Source of the DNA: Mytilus edulis
Lineage: Eukaryota > Mollusca > Bivalvia > Mytilida > Mytilidae
Direction: 5' to 3'
DNA length: 64,000 bases
Assembly (NCBI RefSeq): GCF_963676685.1
Contig: NC_092346.1
Location: forward strand, 77,515,821 to 77,579,820
Below, in pieces: positions 13,801 through 23,040 of this stretch. The translations under genes and the position numbers were made by a program. Each line of letters opens with the position of its first letter. The stretch's first letter is position 1. The notes under the pieces are model-generated. The model was not told the DNA's origin. It searched no databases and was given only the letters and a program-made list of their open reading frames with translations.

Positions 13801-16800
13801 CGCGTTAAATGAAGGTTTAACACATTAAATGAAGGTCTAACGCGTTAAATGAAGGTCTAACGCGTTAAATGAAGGTCTAACACATTAAATGAAGGTCTAA
13901 CGCGTTAAATGAAGGTCTAACACATTAAATGAAGGTCTAACGCGTTAAATGAAGGTTTAACACATTAAATGAAGGTCTAACACATTAAATGAAGGTCTAA
14001 CGCGTTAAATGAAGGTCTAACACATTAAATGAAGGTCTAACACATTAAATGAAGGTCTAACACATTAAATGAAGGTTTAACACATTAAATGAAGGTTTAA
14101 CACATTAAATGAAGGTTTAACACATTAAATGAAAGTTTAACGCGTTAAAAGTAGGTTAAGGCACAAAATATGCAACTTTTACGCGTTAAATGCAACTTTT
14201 ATTAATGCTTTTTAAAAATGCAACCTGCAATTTTACCGCGCTAAAAGCTACTGTAACGTGTTCAAAGCAACGTGTAATTTAATTTAAGCTTACTTTTCAT
14301 GTATATATACGAAGCCCAGGTGGTCGTGTGGTATAGCGCGCCGGTTACAGTGCAGTCGATTTAGTGTCACGATCTCTCAGTAGCATTGGTTCGAATCCCG
14401 ACGAGGGAAGAAAAATTTGCGAAATCAAATTTACAGATCTAACATGGTTGGGTTGATAATGTTAATTAAAAGGTCATCAAAAACCTTTGTCAACCTGTTT
14501 ACGCTTCGTCTTGAATACATTTTGTTTATATGATACAATATTTTATTAACGTCTCACCTTTTACAAAGCAATACATAACACATTGATTAAAACAAATTAC
14601 ACATATGTAAAAGCCATTCATATAGAATTATGAGAGACGATTATTTACACATTAGAAACAAATTTCACACCGCTTAAAACATTTAAAATATGTCCGGTTT
14701 TTCAGATACTTCACTTGGTCTTTTTACATCTTTTAATGTCTGTATTTAACATTGGGTTTACCATAAACTATGACGTATACTTACATAAGTCTCTACCAGT
14801 GAAGTTTTATTTCTGAAGATGGTGAAAACGTGACATATCTTTACTATATCTATCAAACAAACCTCAGTTAAGGTAGCACTACAGTCTGTAACAGTTATTT
14901 TTTGGATATTTTTTTTATCACATAATTTTGAAGTAAATATTATTCTGCACAGTTTGTAAAAATCCCAAAGTCATTATCATATCATAACACGGAGTAAATT
15001 GATACTGAACTTATATAAATAAAAGCACATGGTAATTCATCTAAATATATAGGCATTTAGGAGGGCTAATATGTCAATCATCTGTTGATGCCAGTGAACA
15101 GCTGTTAACCACTGACCACAAGATAAATAGTGTTCATGTGTGTTGCAACAAAAGTAATGTATATAACTTTGAAGAGAAAAAGGAGAACTTTTAAGGTACT
15201 ACAAACAAGAAGAATATGTCTCTGAATCTGTCTTCTGTTAGGAGTTTTAGGCACTTTTACCAATTTTAAGTTTATGTGAAATTTTTCAATTTCATAAAAC
15301 TCAAAAACATGTGGAAAAAAAAGAAAATAGAAACTTCATGGGTACCCCTTTTGGTTTGACTTTGATATATGTGATAAAAGGGAGTATATTTTCTACAATA
15401 CTGTATCCCAGTTTTTGGATATTTTGTTTCTAAATGAATTTATAGGTGTCCAAAGATGAAAGGTAAAATGAGGTTTGGCACCCAGCAGTTAAATCAATAT
15501 ATCTTCTTACTGGAGGCATATATCAAAAATTTGAGACAGGATATGGTTGATTAAAGTGATGAAAACAAATTTTTATTACCATTTGACCTGAATTTGCCAT
15601 TTTCATCCAAGTTGGAAGACCACTTTTTTGGCAATTAAGGAGCTATAATTTGAGATTTATCATACCAGAAAGAAATCTACAGATTAGGAAGAATTAGTAA
15701 TTCAGCTTTATAATGAGCTAAAGATTTTAAAAATCCATTGAGTAGTATTGGAGAAATTCATCTTTAAAGACTGTTGGTTGGAGTCAGAAAATTTTGACTG
15801 TAGTGCTACCTAAAACATTACAATCGGATATTGTTACACGACTGTCAGTCAGATAACCGAGGCTTTAAAAAAAATCATATTGTTATTGATGAGTATTTTG
15901 TAGACGCAACGCTAGTCTGGCGCAAATACAAAATGTCAATCCTGGTACATGTATTATTATGAGTTAATTTATCTATCAGCTAGCAATCGAGTGTGAATTG
16001 TGAACATGTTTAAAACAAGAGGTTCTTAAGAGCATACATCGAGCATCTTGTAAACCATGCCCAATAAGGTTATGAATCTGTGCCAAAAATTTCACCACTA
16101 ATGGGTGTAAGAGGACGACCATTTGATATCCATTGGGGAAGGGGGATTTTATTCTTTATTTCTACTTCTTACTAAGTCGTTTTTTTTTCGCCGCGAACAC
16201 TTCATCCGTTGGACGTCCGTTCAAAGTTTGAACATGCTCAAAATTTTCCACTGGACAGAACGGACGTAACGGATATGGACGGAATGTCTAACGGATAAGA
16301 ACGGACGTCTAACGGACATGAACGGATTGAAAAAAAGTTATCCGTTAGGCATCCGTTCGAGCTATCCGTTAAGCCTCGGTCAAACCTTACCGGATAGCAC
16401 GAACGGACGCCTAACGGATGAAAATAAAAGTTGTCCGTTGAAAAAAAATTGTTATCCGTTGGGAGTCCGTTGATGTAATGACCGAATAAAACGGACGTGT
16501 AACGGATGCATAACGGACACACACCGGATATGCAACGTACGAGAAACGGACACGTACCGGACAGAACGGATGTCGAACGTACTTCCAACGAACGAGTACC
16601 GCATAAAACGGACACCTAACGGAAGCGTACCGGATAAAACGGATGAACAAGATATACGGAAAAATCAAAAGCGATAATTATAATACATGTAAATCGCATA
16701 AATATTCAAAATGTTTCTGTGTAACTGGTTTTGGTTTGTTCTTCAAAATTCCGCCAAAGGGCAGTGTCTGGCATAAATATAAAAACTGCTTGATTGTGAA

Positions 16801-18478
16801 GACGTGCCTATACTCTAAGATTGATTATGAATAATAAGAATTCATGAACCTTAAGAAATCTGACGTACCAATAATTGGCATTTCTGACGCGAAATTTTCA
16901 ATTGGCAATTATCCAAATCAGATCCGTTCATCGTCCTTTTTATCCGTTATACGTCCGATAGAAGTCCGTTTCTCATCCGTTCAACATCCGTTTTGTCCGT
17001 TAAACGTCCGGTAGAAGTCCGTTGGTGAATTTATCCTCCAGACCTCCAACGGATGTATAACGGACATGTAACAGATACAAAATGGAAACGAAACGGACGA
17101 GTACCGTACAAAACGGACGCCTAACGGACGTTCAACGGACATTTTATCCGTTGGACGTTCGTTCAAAGTTTTTTAAAATGCTCAAAATTTTCCACCGGAC
17201 AGAACGGACGTCGACGGATAAAATGTACGCTTAACGGACATGCAACGGATATGGACGGACGTCTAACGGACATTCTAATATGACGTCCTTATTACGCTTT
17301 GTTAACAAAGCCGTGTTCTAATGAGCACAAAATATGTTTGACACATGCGCACGAACTTACTGTTTATATTAACGTTATTTCCATTGTTATCCTTTAAAAT
17401 ATATACATTTAAACAGCTAACATAAACTTTTATTATATATTTTTATAAAACAACATATATTTTCCCTGCAAGTAGTTTTGAAACTTATCACATTTGAAAT
17501 GTAATGTACAGACTCCTCGAGAAGGAAACTGGAATAGCCAAAGATGTTTACGGTATTTTCGTACGCTTCAACCTATAAAAATACTGTATTTGTCCTATTA
17601 GAATCGAAATAATTCCTTCATGTCATGCTCTATGCTCATTTTAACATGGGTAGGCATTATATTTGACACATGATTTTACACCTCGCTAACGCTCAGTGTA
17701 AAATATTGACAAATATAATGCCTACCCATGTTAAAATGAGCATAGAGCATGACATGAAGGAATTATTTCTTAATGAACGGATTGAAACAAAGTTATCCGT
17801 TAGACGTCCGTTCGAGCTATCCGGTAAGGTGTGACCGAGGCTTTAAGGTGTGACCGAGGCTTTAAAGCATATACATTTTAAAAGAGTTTTGAAATACAAA
17901 TCATATCAATTTTCATTTGAATACTGAAGAGTTGTATCATTGGCACTCATACTACATCTTCCTATATCTATATACATTATACAATATAATTTCAATTAAG
18001 ATCCAGTTTGGTTCTTAAAGTTGTCACATTTTATATATATAAAAAAAAAATGGATAGCACAAATTCAATCAAAATAAAGATATATATATATAAATGATGT
18101 TTATATTGAAGAACATTTATCAAATATGTTACCTGAAGAAATTTGTTGAACTGCAACTATAGCAAACAGAAAGGCAACAATGAAGTGATATCCTGTAAAA
18201 TATATTGAAATTAGTATTCCCTCAATGTAAAAATACAAAGAAAACGAAATCTAGAGGGACAACAATATCATTATTTGTTTGCTTGAACGAATTCGACTCG
18301 CATGTTGTCATCCCATTGCTAAAGATGTTAAAAGTATCATAAAAAAGAAAGCGAAATAAATAAGGCTTAATCTTATTATCAGATACAACCAAAATGCGTA
18401 CACTTTGAAAATAAGAAACAAAACAAAAATTAACAAATGACACTGTTTGCTTAGTCGAATTAACGTACCTTTCTCCAT
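4694..18478 (-). CDS. Secreted IgGFcBP-N / TSP1 / LDLa multidomain protein (3' end not seen)
   Basis: Ten exons join in phase on the minus strand: 18478-18469, 18192-18133, 11388-10118, 9717-9627, 8974-8924, 8424-8233, 7985-7815, 7619-7443, 7181-6985 and 4868-4694. The ~798 visible residues run: signal peptide (1-24), IgGFc-binding-protein-type N-terminal domain (about 25-447), two acidic DxDxDG exons (448-494), four TSP1 repeats (495-740), then an LDLa module (741-798). Every intron has GT-AG ends. The start is chosen because the ten coding bases of exon 1 join in phase to a hydrophobic exon 2, giving a typical signal peptide. The family suggests an extracellular adhesive, mucus-associated or pattern-binding role; that is inference. 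The last donor leaves phase 1, and no following exon was recognised in 1-4493, so the gene probably continues off the left edge. Confidence 0.85.
4990..6491. mobile_element. Non-autonomous PIF/Harbinger-like DNA transposon, 1,502 bp
   Basis: Perfect 28-bp terminal inverted repeats begin TGCCCGCGTCACACTGTCCC at both ends. The flanks carry a TAA at 4987-4989 and 6492-6494, a 3-bp duplication of the TWA type expected for PIF/Harbinger. The subterminal parts are packed with CATCG/CGATG motifs. An open frame at 5510-5953 includes RTRKATALFLLIQMEQEEQL, which resembles the acidic start of Harbinger transposases, but no DDE domain follows. Confidence 0.8.
6019..6151. mobile_element. 133-bp MITE nested in the Harbinger-like element
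   Basis: Ends CAGTGGCGGATCCAG and CTGGATCCGCCCCTG are inverted repeats with one or two mismatches. TAAGC is duplicated at 6014-6018 and 6152-6156. It contains an 18-bp G run and C/T runs. Spurious PGPPPPPPGSATG peptides arise from this repeat on the minus strand. Confidence 0.82.
6495..6984. other. Intron, no recognised feature
   Basis: Part of the intron between the LDLa exon and TSP1 repeat 4. AT-rich. Confidence 0.55.
6985..7181 (-). CDS. Exon 9: TSP1 repeat 4
   Basis: A 197-nt exon that enters in phase 1 and leaves in phase 0. It codes DGAWSQWGNFGQCSVTCGGG, then RSRTC, six cysteines, and a short tail ending GQYVQ before the GTAAAT donor. The phase change marks the end of the TSP1 exon series and matches the phase-0 start of the LDLa exon. 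Confidence 0.87.
7443..7619 (-). CDS. Exon 8: TSP1 repeat 3
   Basis: A 177-nt, phase 1-1 exon: DGNYTDWSAWSVCTVSCGGG, then RTRSC, six cysteines, ending QVCIS. It contains the canonical SCGGG turn. The acceptor is TTTGCAG and the donor GTAAGTATT. Confidence 0.88.
   Translation of the reverse strand: MMVITLIGVHGAFVRFHVVVARRTEQEVVLTRFNNTVATIVLRLAAIMNKKPAIHKFV
7815..7985 (-). CDS. Exon 7: TSP1 repeat 2
   Basis: A 171-nt, phase 1-1 exon: DGIWSDWSTWGACSVTC, then RNRSC, then six cysteines in total, ending SMCPS. The WxxWxxWxxC pattern is intact, so C-mannosylation of the tryptophans is plausible. This exon is not open from an ATG and was found by reading across from its neighbours. Confidence 0.87.
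8233..8424 (-). CDS. Exon 6: TSP1 repeat 1
   Basis: A 192-nt, phase 1-1 exon coding one complete thrombospondin type-1 module of 64 residues. It has WAAWTAYGACSVTC, an RTRNC core and six cysteines, ending ITCPS. The module carries a short insert (NPIGTNTNGQQ) where the usual CGGG turn would be. Its symmetrical phases allow duplication as a unit, which matches the three similar exons downstream. Confidence 0.88.
8924..8974 (-). CDS. Exon 5: short acidic exon
   Basis: A 51-nt exon with acceptor TTACAG and donor GTAAGT. With the G carried from exon 4 it encodes DDDGDGVDDEDCAKPSP, a second DxDGDG loop followed by a short Pro/Ser hinge before the first TSP1 repeat. Confidence 0.78.
9420..9620. 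repeat. Dispersed repeat in an intron
   Basis: Contains TTAAGAGACCACTAAAGGG, GGTGGTCACTTAAGA and GGTGGTCTCGTTTCCC, which I recognise as a widespread invertebrate repeat type. No second copy in this window. Confidence 0.45.
9627..9717 (-). CDS. Exon 4: acidic DxDxDG linker
   Basis: A 91-nt exon encoding VCVPTANVIGDGYDNDCDG and then LIDEEICNNGA. The acidic DGxDNDCDGxxDEE pattern resembles calcium-binding thrombospondin type-3-like loops, which often sit between the IgGFcBP domain and TSP1 repeats in invertebrate proteins of this kind. Calcium binding is inferred. It ends in phase 1 and joins exon 5 in frame. Confidence 0.8.
10118..11388 (-). CDS. Exon 3: IgGFc-binding-protein N-terminal domain
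   Basis: A 1,271-nt exon coding about 423 residues. It opens APDNEGTEFIIAYMENIAV, where the TEF-x-x-A-[FY]-MEN signature is typical of IgGFc-binding-protein N domains. Further in are SDEVVIYGVN, FLGVPTDVLGTEYYAVTWYP, IHSDKKIAAFSGN and LVEQLTPVGTWGKNF, all characteristic blocks of that family. The domain is found in secreted mucin-like and FCGBP-like proteins. The exon ends in phase 0 at a GTATGT donor. No break or missing block was seen. Confidence 0.88.
12241..14155. repeat. 20-bp minisatellite, 95 units
   Basis: Unit TCTAACACATTAAATGAAGG. By direct counting there are 95 units, interrupted once at 13761-13775 by a 15-bp A-rich variant. At the variable core 70 units read AACACAT, 20 read AACGCGT, and five are other forms (one CACGT, two CGCAT, one CCCAT, one TACAT). 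The third-position C/T of the unit start also varies. The array lies in intron 2 of the secreted-protein gene. Confidence 0.97.
14308..14480 (+). mobile_element. tRNA-derived SINE
   Basis: Has a tRNA-like head with an A-box-like TGGTCGTGTGGTATAG and a B box GGTTCGAATCCC about 70 nt later. This is followed by an A-rich joint and a tail (AAATTTACAGATCTAACATG) that I recognise from bivalve SINEs. The head does not fold as a clean tRNA and has no CCA-side pairing, so it is not read as a tRNA gene. Confidence 0.7.
14871..15811. mobile_element. 941-bp element with 16-bp TIRs
   Basis: Starts AGGTAGCACTACAGTC and ends with its exact reverse complement GACTGTAGTGCTACCT. The interior has no open frame of note. 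Target duplication is not clear (the flanks read TTA and AAA). A non-autonomous DNA transposon is the simplest reading. Confidence 0.7.
15885..15965 (+). ncRNA. Hammerhead-ribozyme relic (copy 1)
   Basis: TTGATGAGTATTTTGTAGAC, then GCAACGCTAGTCTGGCG, corresponds to the hammerhead CUGAUGA / stem II / GAAA / (CGCGCG)UC layout. Changes at the first C and in GAAA (GCAA) should inactivate it. Followed by a conserved family tail (AATCCTGGTAC). Confidence 0.5.
16372..17842. mobile_element. TIR element with AACGGACG arrays, copy 2
   Basis: Starts AGCCTCGGTCAAACCTTACC and ends with the reverse complement (GGTAAGGTGTGACCGAGGCT), each flanked by TTA. The last 19 bp are repeated to 17861. Subterminal regions 16372-16640 and 16915-17280 are dense arrays of AACGGACG, ATCCGTT and TAACGGA motifs in both directions. 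A second element (17281-17770) is inserted near its right end. No transposase. Confidence 0.72.
17281..17770. mobile_element. Insertion inside copy 2, with a 59-bp perfect inverted repeat
   Basis: Comparison with copy 1 (GGACATGAACGGATTG uninterrupted near 16320) shows about 490 extra bases here. Its right part is a hairpin: 17607-17665 and 17710-17768 are perfect 59-bp inverted copies with a 44-nt spacer, and the spacer itself has a TTTTACAC/GTGTAAAA stem. Confidence 0.8.
18133..18192 (-). CDS. Exon 2: signal peptide core
   Basis: A 60-nt exon with acceptor TACAG and donor GTAACAT. It encodes YHFIVAFLFAIVAVQQISS, hydrophobic from residues 7 to 18 of the protein. The carried G plus CT of exon 3 gives an alanine, so the join reads SSAPDNEGTEF. 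DNxGTEF is the usual opening of the IgGFc-binding N domain, which supports the splice across a 6.7-kb intron. Confidence 0.8.
18469..18478 (-). CDS. Exon 1 coding part (start codon, 10 nt)
   Basis: ATGGAGAAAG followed by the donor GTACG. This is too short to appear as an ORF but is supported by phase: the final G plus the first bases of exon 2 make a glycine codon, and the joined product reads MEKGYHFIVAFLFAIVAV, a textbook signal peptide start. The 5'UTR upstream is not delimited. Confidence 0.75.
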
Positions 18479-20170
18479 ACTTCCACAGTGTTCTGTAAGC
18501 AAGCTCCAAAAACTATATTTGTTAGATATTTAAACTAATATCAACAATTTTCACACAATTAAAGACGTATCGAGTTAAAATTGTTGAATAAGCGGTAATA
18601 TCTTTATAGCAAAAAATAATATTTTGGTTTATTAAATATATTAATCTTATCTTATTAACTGTTACAGAATTCTGTCCAACTTTCTCAATTGTTTGGTTGT
18701 ATACATTTAAAGCATATTGGGCAAAACTAAATATTATACTGACATTCTGTCAGTCATTTCCTGCTAAGGGCATACGATGCAATTTCGATTCAAGGCTGTG
18801 TTTGACCTGGTCAATTTAGATATGGACAATGTTTTATAATTCATCTGTGCAAGATGTATAACTGAGAGGTCTTTTTTCTTTTGTCTTCTGGCTATTTTGT
18901 CCGGCTATCTTATCCTACTACAGCTTTAATATTTTGTAAGATCTATATACACATAATGAAGATGTGTAGGCCTCAGGATTTTAATTTCTTTTTAATATTC
19001 TGAAAATAAAAGGTAGTTGGACTTAATCATCTTGTGATACAAGCCCAGAAAGAGATCAGGGTGTGTCTGTCTATCTTCTCCTACAGTTCTTGCAAGTGCG
19101 CCTTAAGCTTAAGAATAAAACGTAGATTATCATACATATATAGTGTTAAATATATAATTTTTTATGGTCAAGAGGGGCATAATTTGTGTCTTACAGACAG
19201 CGTAACAATTTCAAGTTGTGTGTCAATATCACTCTTTTGTCAAAAATATGTTGAACTATACTCACGCATATGGTATTGCAGAAAGTGTATGTATTTGGAG
19301 GGGGGCATTGTCAATATCTTTGTTTTAACCCATTATTCTCTATTCGGTAAACCCTATCTACTACACCCTCGTGCATGTGTACTGAACAATTGTGTGAGGC
19401 GGAAGGTACTTATTGATTAAAACAGGATAAGCTTTAAACGGTGAACATCACCTAATTTCTCAGCCTAATTTATATTCATTGTTGTTTTAAACTATCATTT
19501 TATTAGAATGTTATATGCGTTAATACTCTTACTTGACAAGTTCAATGAAAAATATTTATTTTATTTAGCAGGTGCGAATTTGACATTAACCCAATGATCT
19601 AGTTTGCATTGATCAGAAATGTTATTTGGCCTTGTTGATCTTCTTTCTTATAAACCTAAGTTGTTTATGCAGAACATATATGTTGGATCAAGGCCCTGTA
19701 ACAGATTTCTGTAAGATTTGGTATACAACTTGAATATGTATGAGAATTATCATGTATTTTGTTTAACATTGCAAGACAATTCTTGAAATAGATGCTTATT
19801 AAGAAGGAGCTGCATGTGAAATCGACGAAAGACAATCTCAAAAATTCTCATTTTTCTAAATGAAATACATAAAATAACGGAGACGTTGATCGTATGATTA
19901 ATTTACATTAAAAAAAGCGGAAATTATTCCATCCGATTTTAACTGCACCCCGTATACAAATATTCGTCTATTCCGAAGACAATCATTCCATAACATTTCA
20001 TTTCTAAAAAAGAAGTACAATAGTTTAAACCTTGTACACTATGGCACTTATATCTAGACTTCTTCCGTAATTAAACAATTAAAAAACATAATAACAACTT
20101 TTAAACCGTAACCCATTTTTGTTGTTTAATTTGGAATATATTTCAATACGAAACGCAATGTAATGTGTAA
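18479..20170. other. Upstream region of the secreted-protein gene, nothing recognised
   Basis: AT-rich. An open frame at 19034-19420 has no family resemblance or splice support. A promoter is expected near 18480-18700 on the minus strand but no motif is convincing. Confidence 0.45.
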
Positions 20171-20171
20171 A

Positions 20172-20230
20172 TATAAAAAAGAAGATGTGGTATGATTGCC
20201 AATGAGACAACTATCCACAAAAGACCAAAA
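20172..20230 (+). repeat. Family A repeat fragment
   Basis: AAGAAGATGTGGTATGATTG followed by CCAATGAGACAACTATCCAC, matching the start of the other family A copies. Confidence 0.7.
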
Positions 20231-20373
20231 TGACACATACATTAACTATGTAAGGTATCTTTTATAAGACTATCTGCAAGCAGCATGAGCAGTTCACCCC
20301 GTGCAAGTTATTACGCTACAGCTTTATTCTAAAATGTTATTAAGCATTTTATACTAGTCTGAGAAGTCATAAG

Positions 20374-20515
20374 ATTGAGAATGGAATTGGGTAAGGTGTC
20401 AAAGAGACAACAACCCGACCAAACAGCAGAAAATAGCACAAAGCCACCAATGGGTCTTCAACACAGCGCAAAAAACGAACACGGAGGCGGGCTTTATCAT
20501 GCCTCTTCAATATGA
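20374..20515 (+). repeat. Family B interspersed repeat
   Basis: ATTGAGAATGGAATTGGG, then GTGTCAAAGAGACAACAACC, CGACCAAACAGCAGAA and GGGTCTTCAACACAGCG, collinear with 28155-28300. A minus-strand fragment lies at 20795-20865 (GTTGTTGTCTCTTCGACATG). Confidence 0.72.
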
Positions 20516-22558
20516 TTTTGCAGAAGTTAACATCATAACATGATTTCCTGTCTCATATATTTAGCTGTTGTTTACAGTATATTTATACAAGAAATAGCAA
20601 ATCCTTGAGATCTCTATAATCAGCTGTAAACTATACAAAAAGGTTGGGGAGGGAGCAGCAGCTTCTAGAAATAAAGAACCTGGTCTTGTAAGCACTTTCT
20701 TTAAAATGCCCTTACATTTATGTCAAAAGCATACACATCCTTTTAGGGGCAAGCTAAGTGTGGGATTTTCTCTCTAAGTTGAAGACATATTGGTGACCAT
20801 GGGCTGTTCGTCGGGTTGTTGTCTCTTCGACATGTTCCCCGTTTCCATTCTCTATTCTATTAGTCCATGAATAGAGAGGGGTTCAAAAGGAAGTATCTCC
20901 AAATGAATCCACTTATCCCCTCTCTCCAAATGAATCCAATTATTCCATCTCTCCCGGACAATCAAATGGTCGTCCCCTAAGAGTTGATTCGACAAAAGTA
21001 TTCATTATACGTACATGTATGTATAAAATTTTCTATAAATAAATTTTTAGTTGTGAAATATATCTATGATAATGAAAAAGTAAACATACACTTATCCTAT
21101 CGTGTACTCCTAAAAATCAGAATTGTGGAACAAAATGGTAATACACAATGGAGCAACTTTGCCGCTAAGTGATGGTATATGATGTATACAACTTATATGG
21201 TACTGCGTGTAGCGTAAGTGTTAGCAACTAGAGCATGTGGAACTACATAGCAACCTAAAAAAGTTACTCAAAACAAATGAAAGTGTTTTGGCAATAACAT
21301 ACAACTTTAAAAATCAGAACAGGTTTTTTGAGAAAAGGTTATTTAAAGTAAAAATAATTCAACTGTTTTGCTACATTTACGCGTAGTCAATGCATTTGTC
21401 ACTTACATTTCCGGATTTTTTGGGGGGCTTTTTTTCAGAGAGAATAAAAGTTGCAGATGTGACACCCTATTACCGACTATCATAACGACATACACCATAG
21501 GATAATTATGTGTCGGTCCCCGGTTGCCTCTCGAAACAATTTTACATCTTAAAGTTGATTTTTTTAAGAAAAGGAACACTTCCTTATTGGTTTACTAGAA
21601 CTAACTTTTAAAGTAACATGGGATAATAACCAATTTGCATTATAAATTCATTTACGCATAATTTCATATTCCGTGTTAAGATAATACAAGTACAATGCAT
21701 TTGTAAATATACTAACTGCAAGCATTAAATCTTTGAGATTATGAATATATCGATCATTGATTGAACTTAAATAATCATGGGATCTTTTAAACAGCTTAAT
21801 CTTTAAGATTTCAATATCTAATTTCAATACACAATGAGATTAGCATTGGGCTTGATCAAACCTAAAACCATACCAACGTTCAACAAAATATCTGTCTAAT
21901 GCCGTGCTAAACTAAAGGATTCTAATTACAATTATTCAGTGTTTGTTGTCGGTATGTACTTATTTAATTGTATACAATGTTTTTTGCATGCAAGAACTAC
22001 ATTTTGATGTTTTTTATTTTGACACTTTTAAAGTTTCATTTACAGTTTTGTTACCACGTATACTGAGTCGAAAAGGAAATACCAAAAACTATCGCAACCA
22101 TTTTGACCGACCGTGGCTGCGAGATTATGAAGCAAAATGGTCCGATGAGTTTTTAGATATAGAAAATATTACACTTAGAATGTCTATTTAGATCATATCT
22201 GTTGATTTGCATGCAGCTTCGCCAATGAATTTCACTTCAAGTCATTACCAATTTTTTCATGGTATACTCTTATACTTAAAAGATATGACTCATATATGTC
22301 ATTGTAAATATTTTAAAGTAACAAAAAAATTGTGATTTGAAACAGTTATTGCCAATAATTTGTAAAGTCATAATCTACATGTAGAGGTGCCATCTAAGAC
22401 ACTCTCAATAACACTTTGTTAATAGATACATTTTTTTATTCTCTAAAACCAATTAAAAAAGGTTCAGAGTAGGTAAATAATAGTTTAACATGCAATGCTT
22501 AATGGGAGATTTAGTCGATATGGAGTTAATCTAAAAGACAATACAAAAACAGAATTAT
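20516..22558. other. Intergenic, no recognised feature apart from a family B fragment
   Basis: Between the two head-to-head genes. AT-rich, with short frames only. The duplicated CTCTCCAAATGAATCCA at about 20890-20940 is a minor local repeat. Confidence 0.45.
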
Positions 22559-22559
22559 T

Positions 22560-23040
22560 TACTTACTTATGACTTTGGCTCCTCCGGGGAGCATGGACCA
22601 TTGACGAACTCCCTCAATCTTACAAGAGTTAGTGCCAGTTTTCTAAAGTGTTCCATTTCCATCCCGGTTGCTTTATTTGAAATTCTGTGTCCTTTTGCCA
22701 GGTATTTGTTGAAAACTCTGTAATGGTATTTCTATTTGTCTATGTTTTGTAATTGTAATTTATTTATAAGGTGAAATAGTTGGTCTTGCGCTCAACCTGA
22801 ATGGACAGATATTTTGTTTACGATGCATTCTTTGTTTAGATAAGCTGTTTGCCAAGACTTACGAACCGTATCCAACCACTTTGATTTTGAAGTTACCTCT
22901 TCTGATAAATTGATTGCTTTTCTTGGCTTCCGACTACCGCATATCTGGCTATTTCCCCATAGCTTGGGCAAGGTTGATGAGTGCCAAGGCAGTTCCATGC
23001 GCCAATGTGCCTACACACTGCTGCTCCGAGGTCCTATACA
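22560..23040. other. Unassigned, GC-richer island
   Basis: Contains GGCTCCTCCGGGGAGCATGG and a minus-strand open frame (22998-22792) with no recognised family. The base composition stands out from the AT-rich surroundings and suggests an inserted retroelement fragment, but I cannot name it. Confidence 0.3.

Larger units (their letters stand above)
11862..16368. mobile_element. TIR element with AACGGACG arrays, copy 1 (interrupted)
   Basis: The left end (11862-12150) begins AGCCTCTGTAACACCTTACC after TTA. It is collinear with the left end of copy 2 at 16372. The right end (16195-16368) is collinear with the right end of copy 2 but lacks its last ~20 bp where it abuts copy 2. Between them lie the minisatellite, a SINE and another TIR element, so the ~4.5 kb is a nested composite. 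TTA at the ends suggests Harbinger-like integration; no transposase is seen. Confidence 0.65.

Noticed and set aside
12241..14155. Regular repeats suggestive of a CRISPR array
   Set aside because: The whole 20-bp unit is repeated with no unique spacers, and the window is eukaryotic; it is a minisatellite.
14308..14410. A tRNA gene
   Set aside because: A B box and an A-box-like motif are present but no cloverleaf closes, and a SINE-type tail follows; read as a SINE head.
19034..19420. 128-codon open frame upstream of the KY-like gene
   Set aside because: No recognised motif, no splice context, and the composition looks random.
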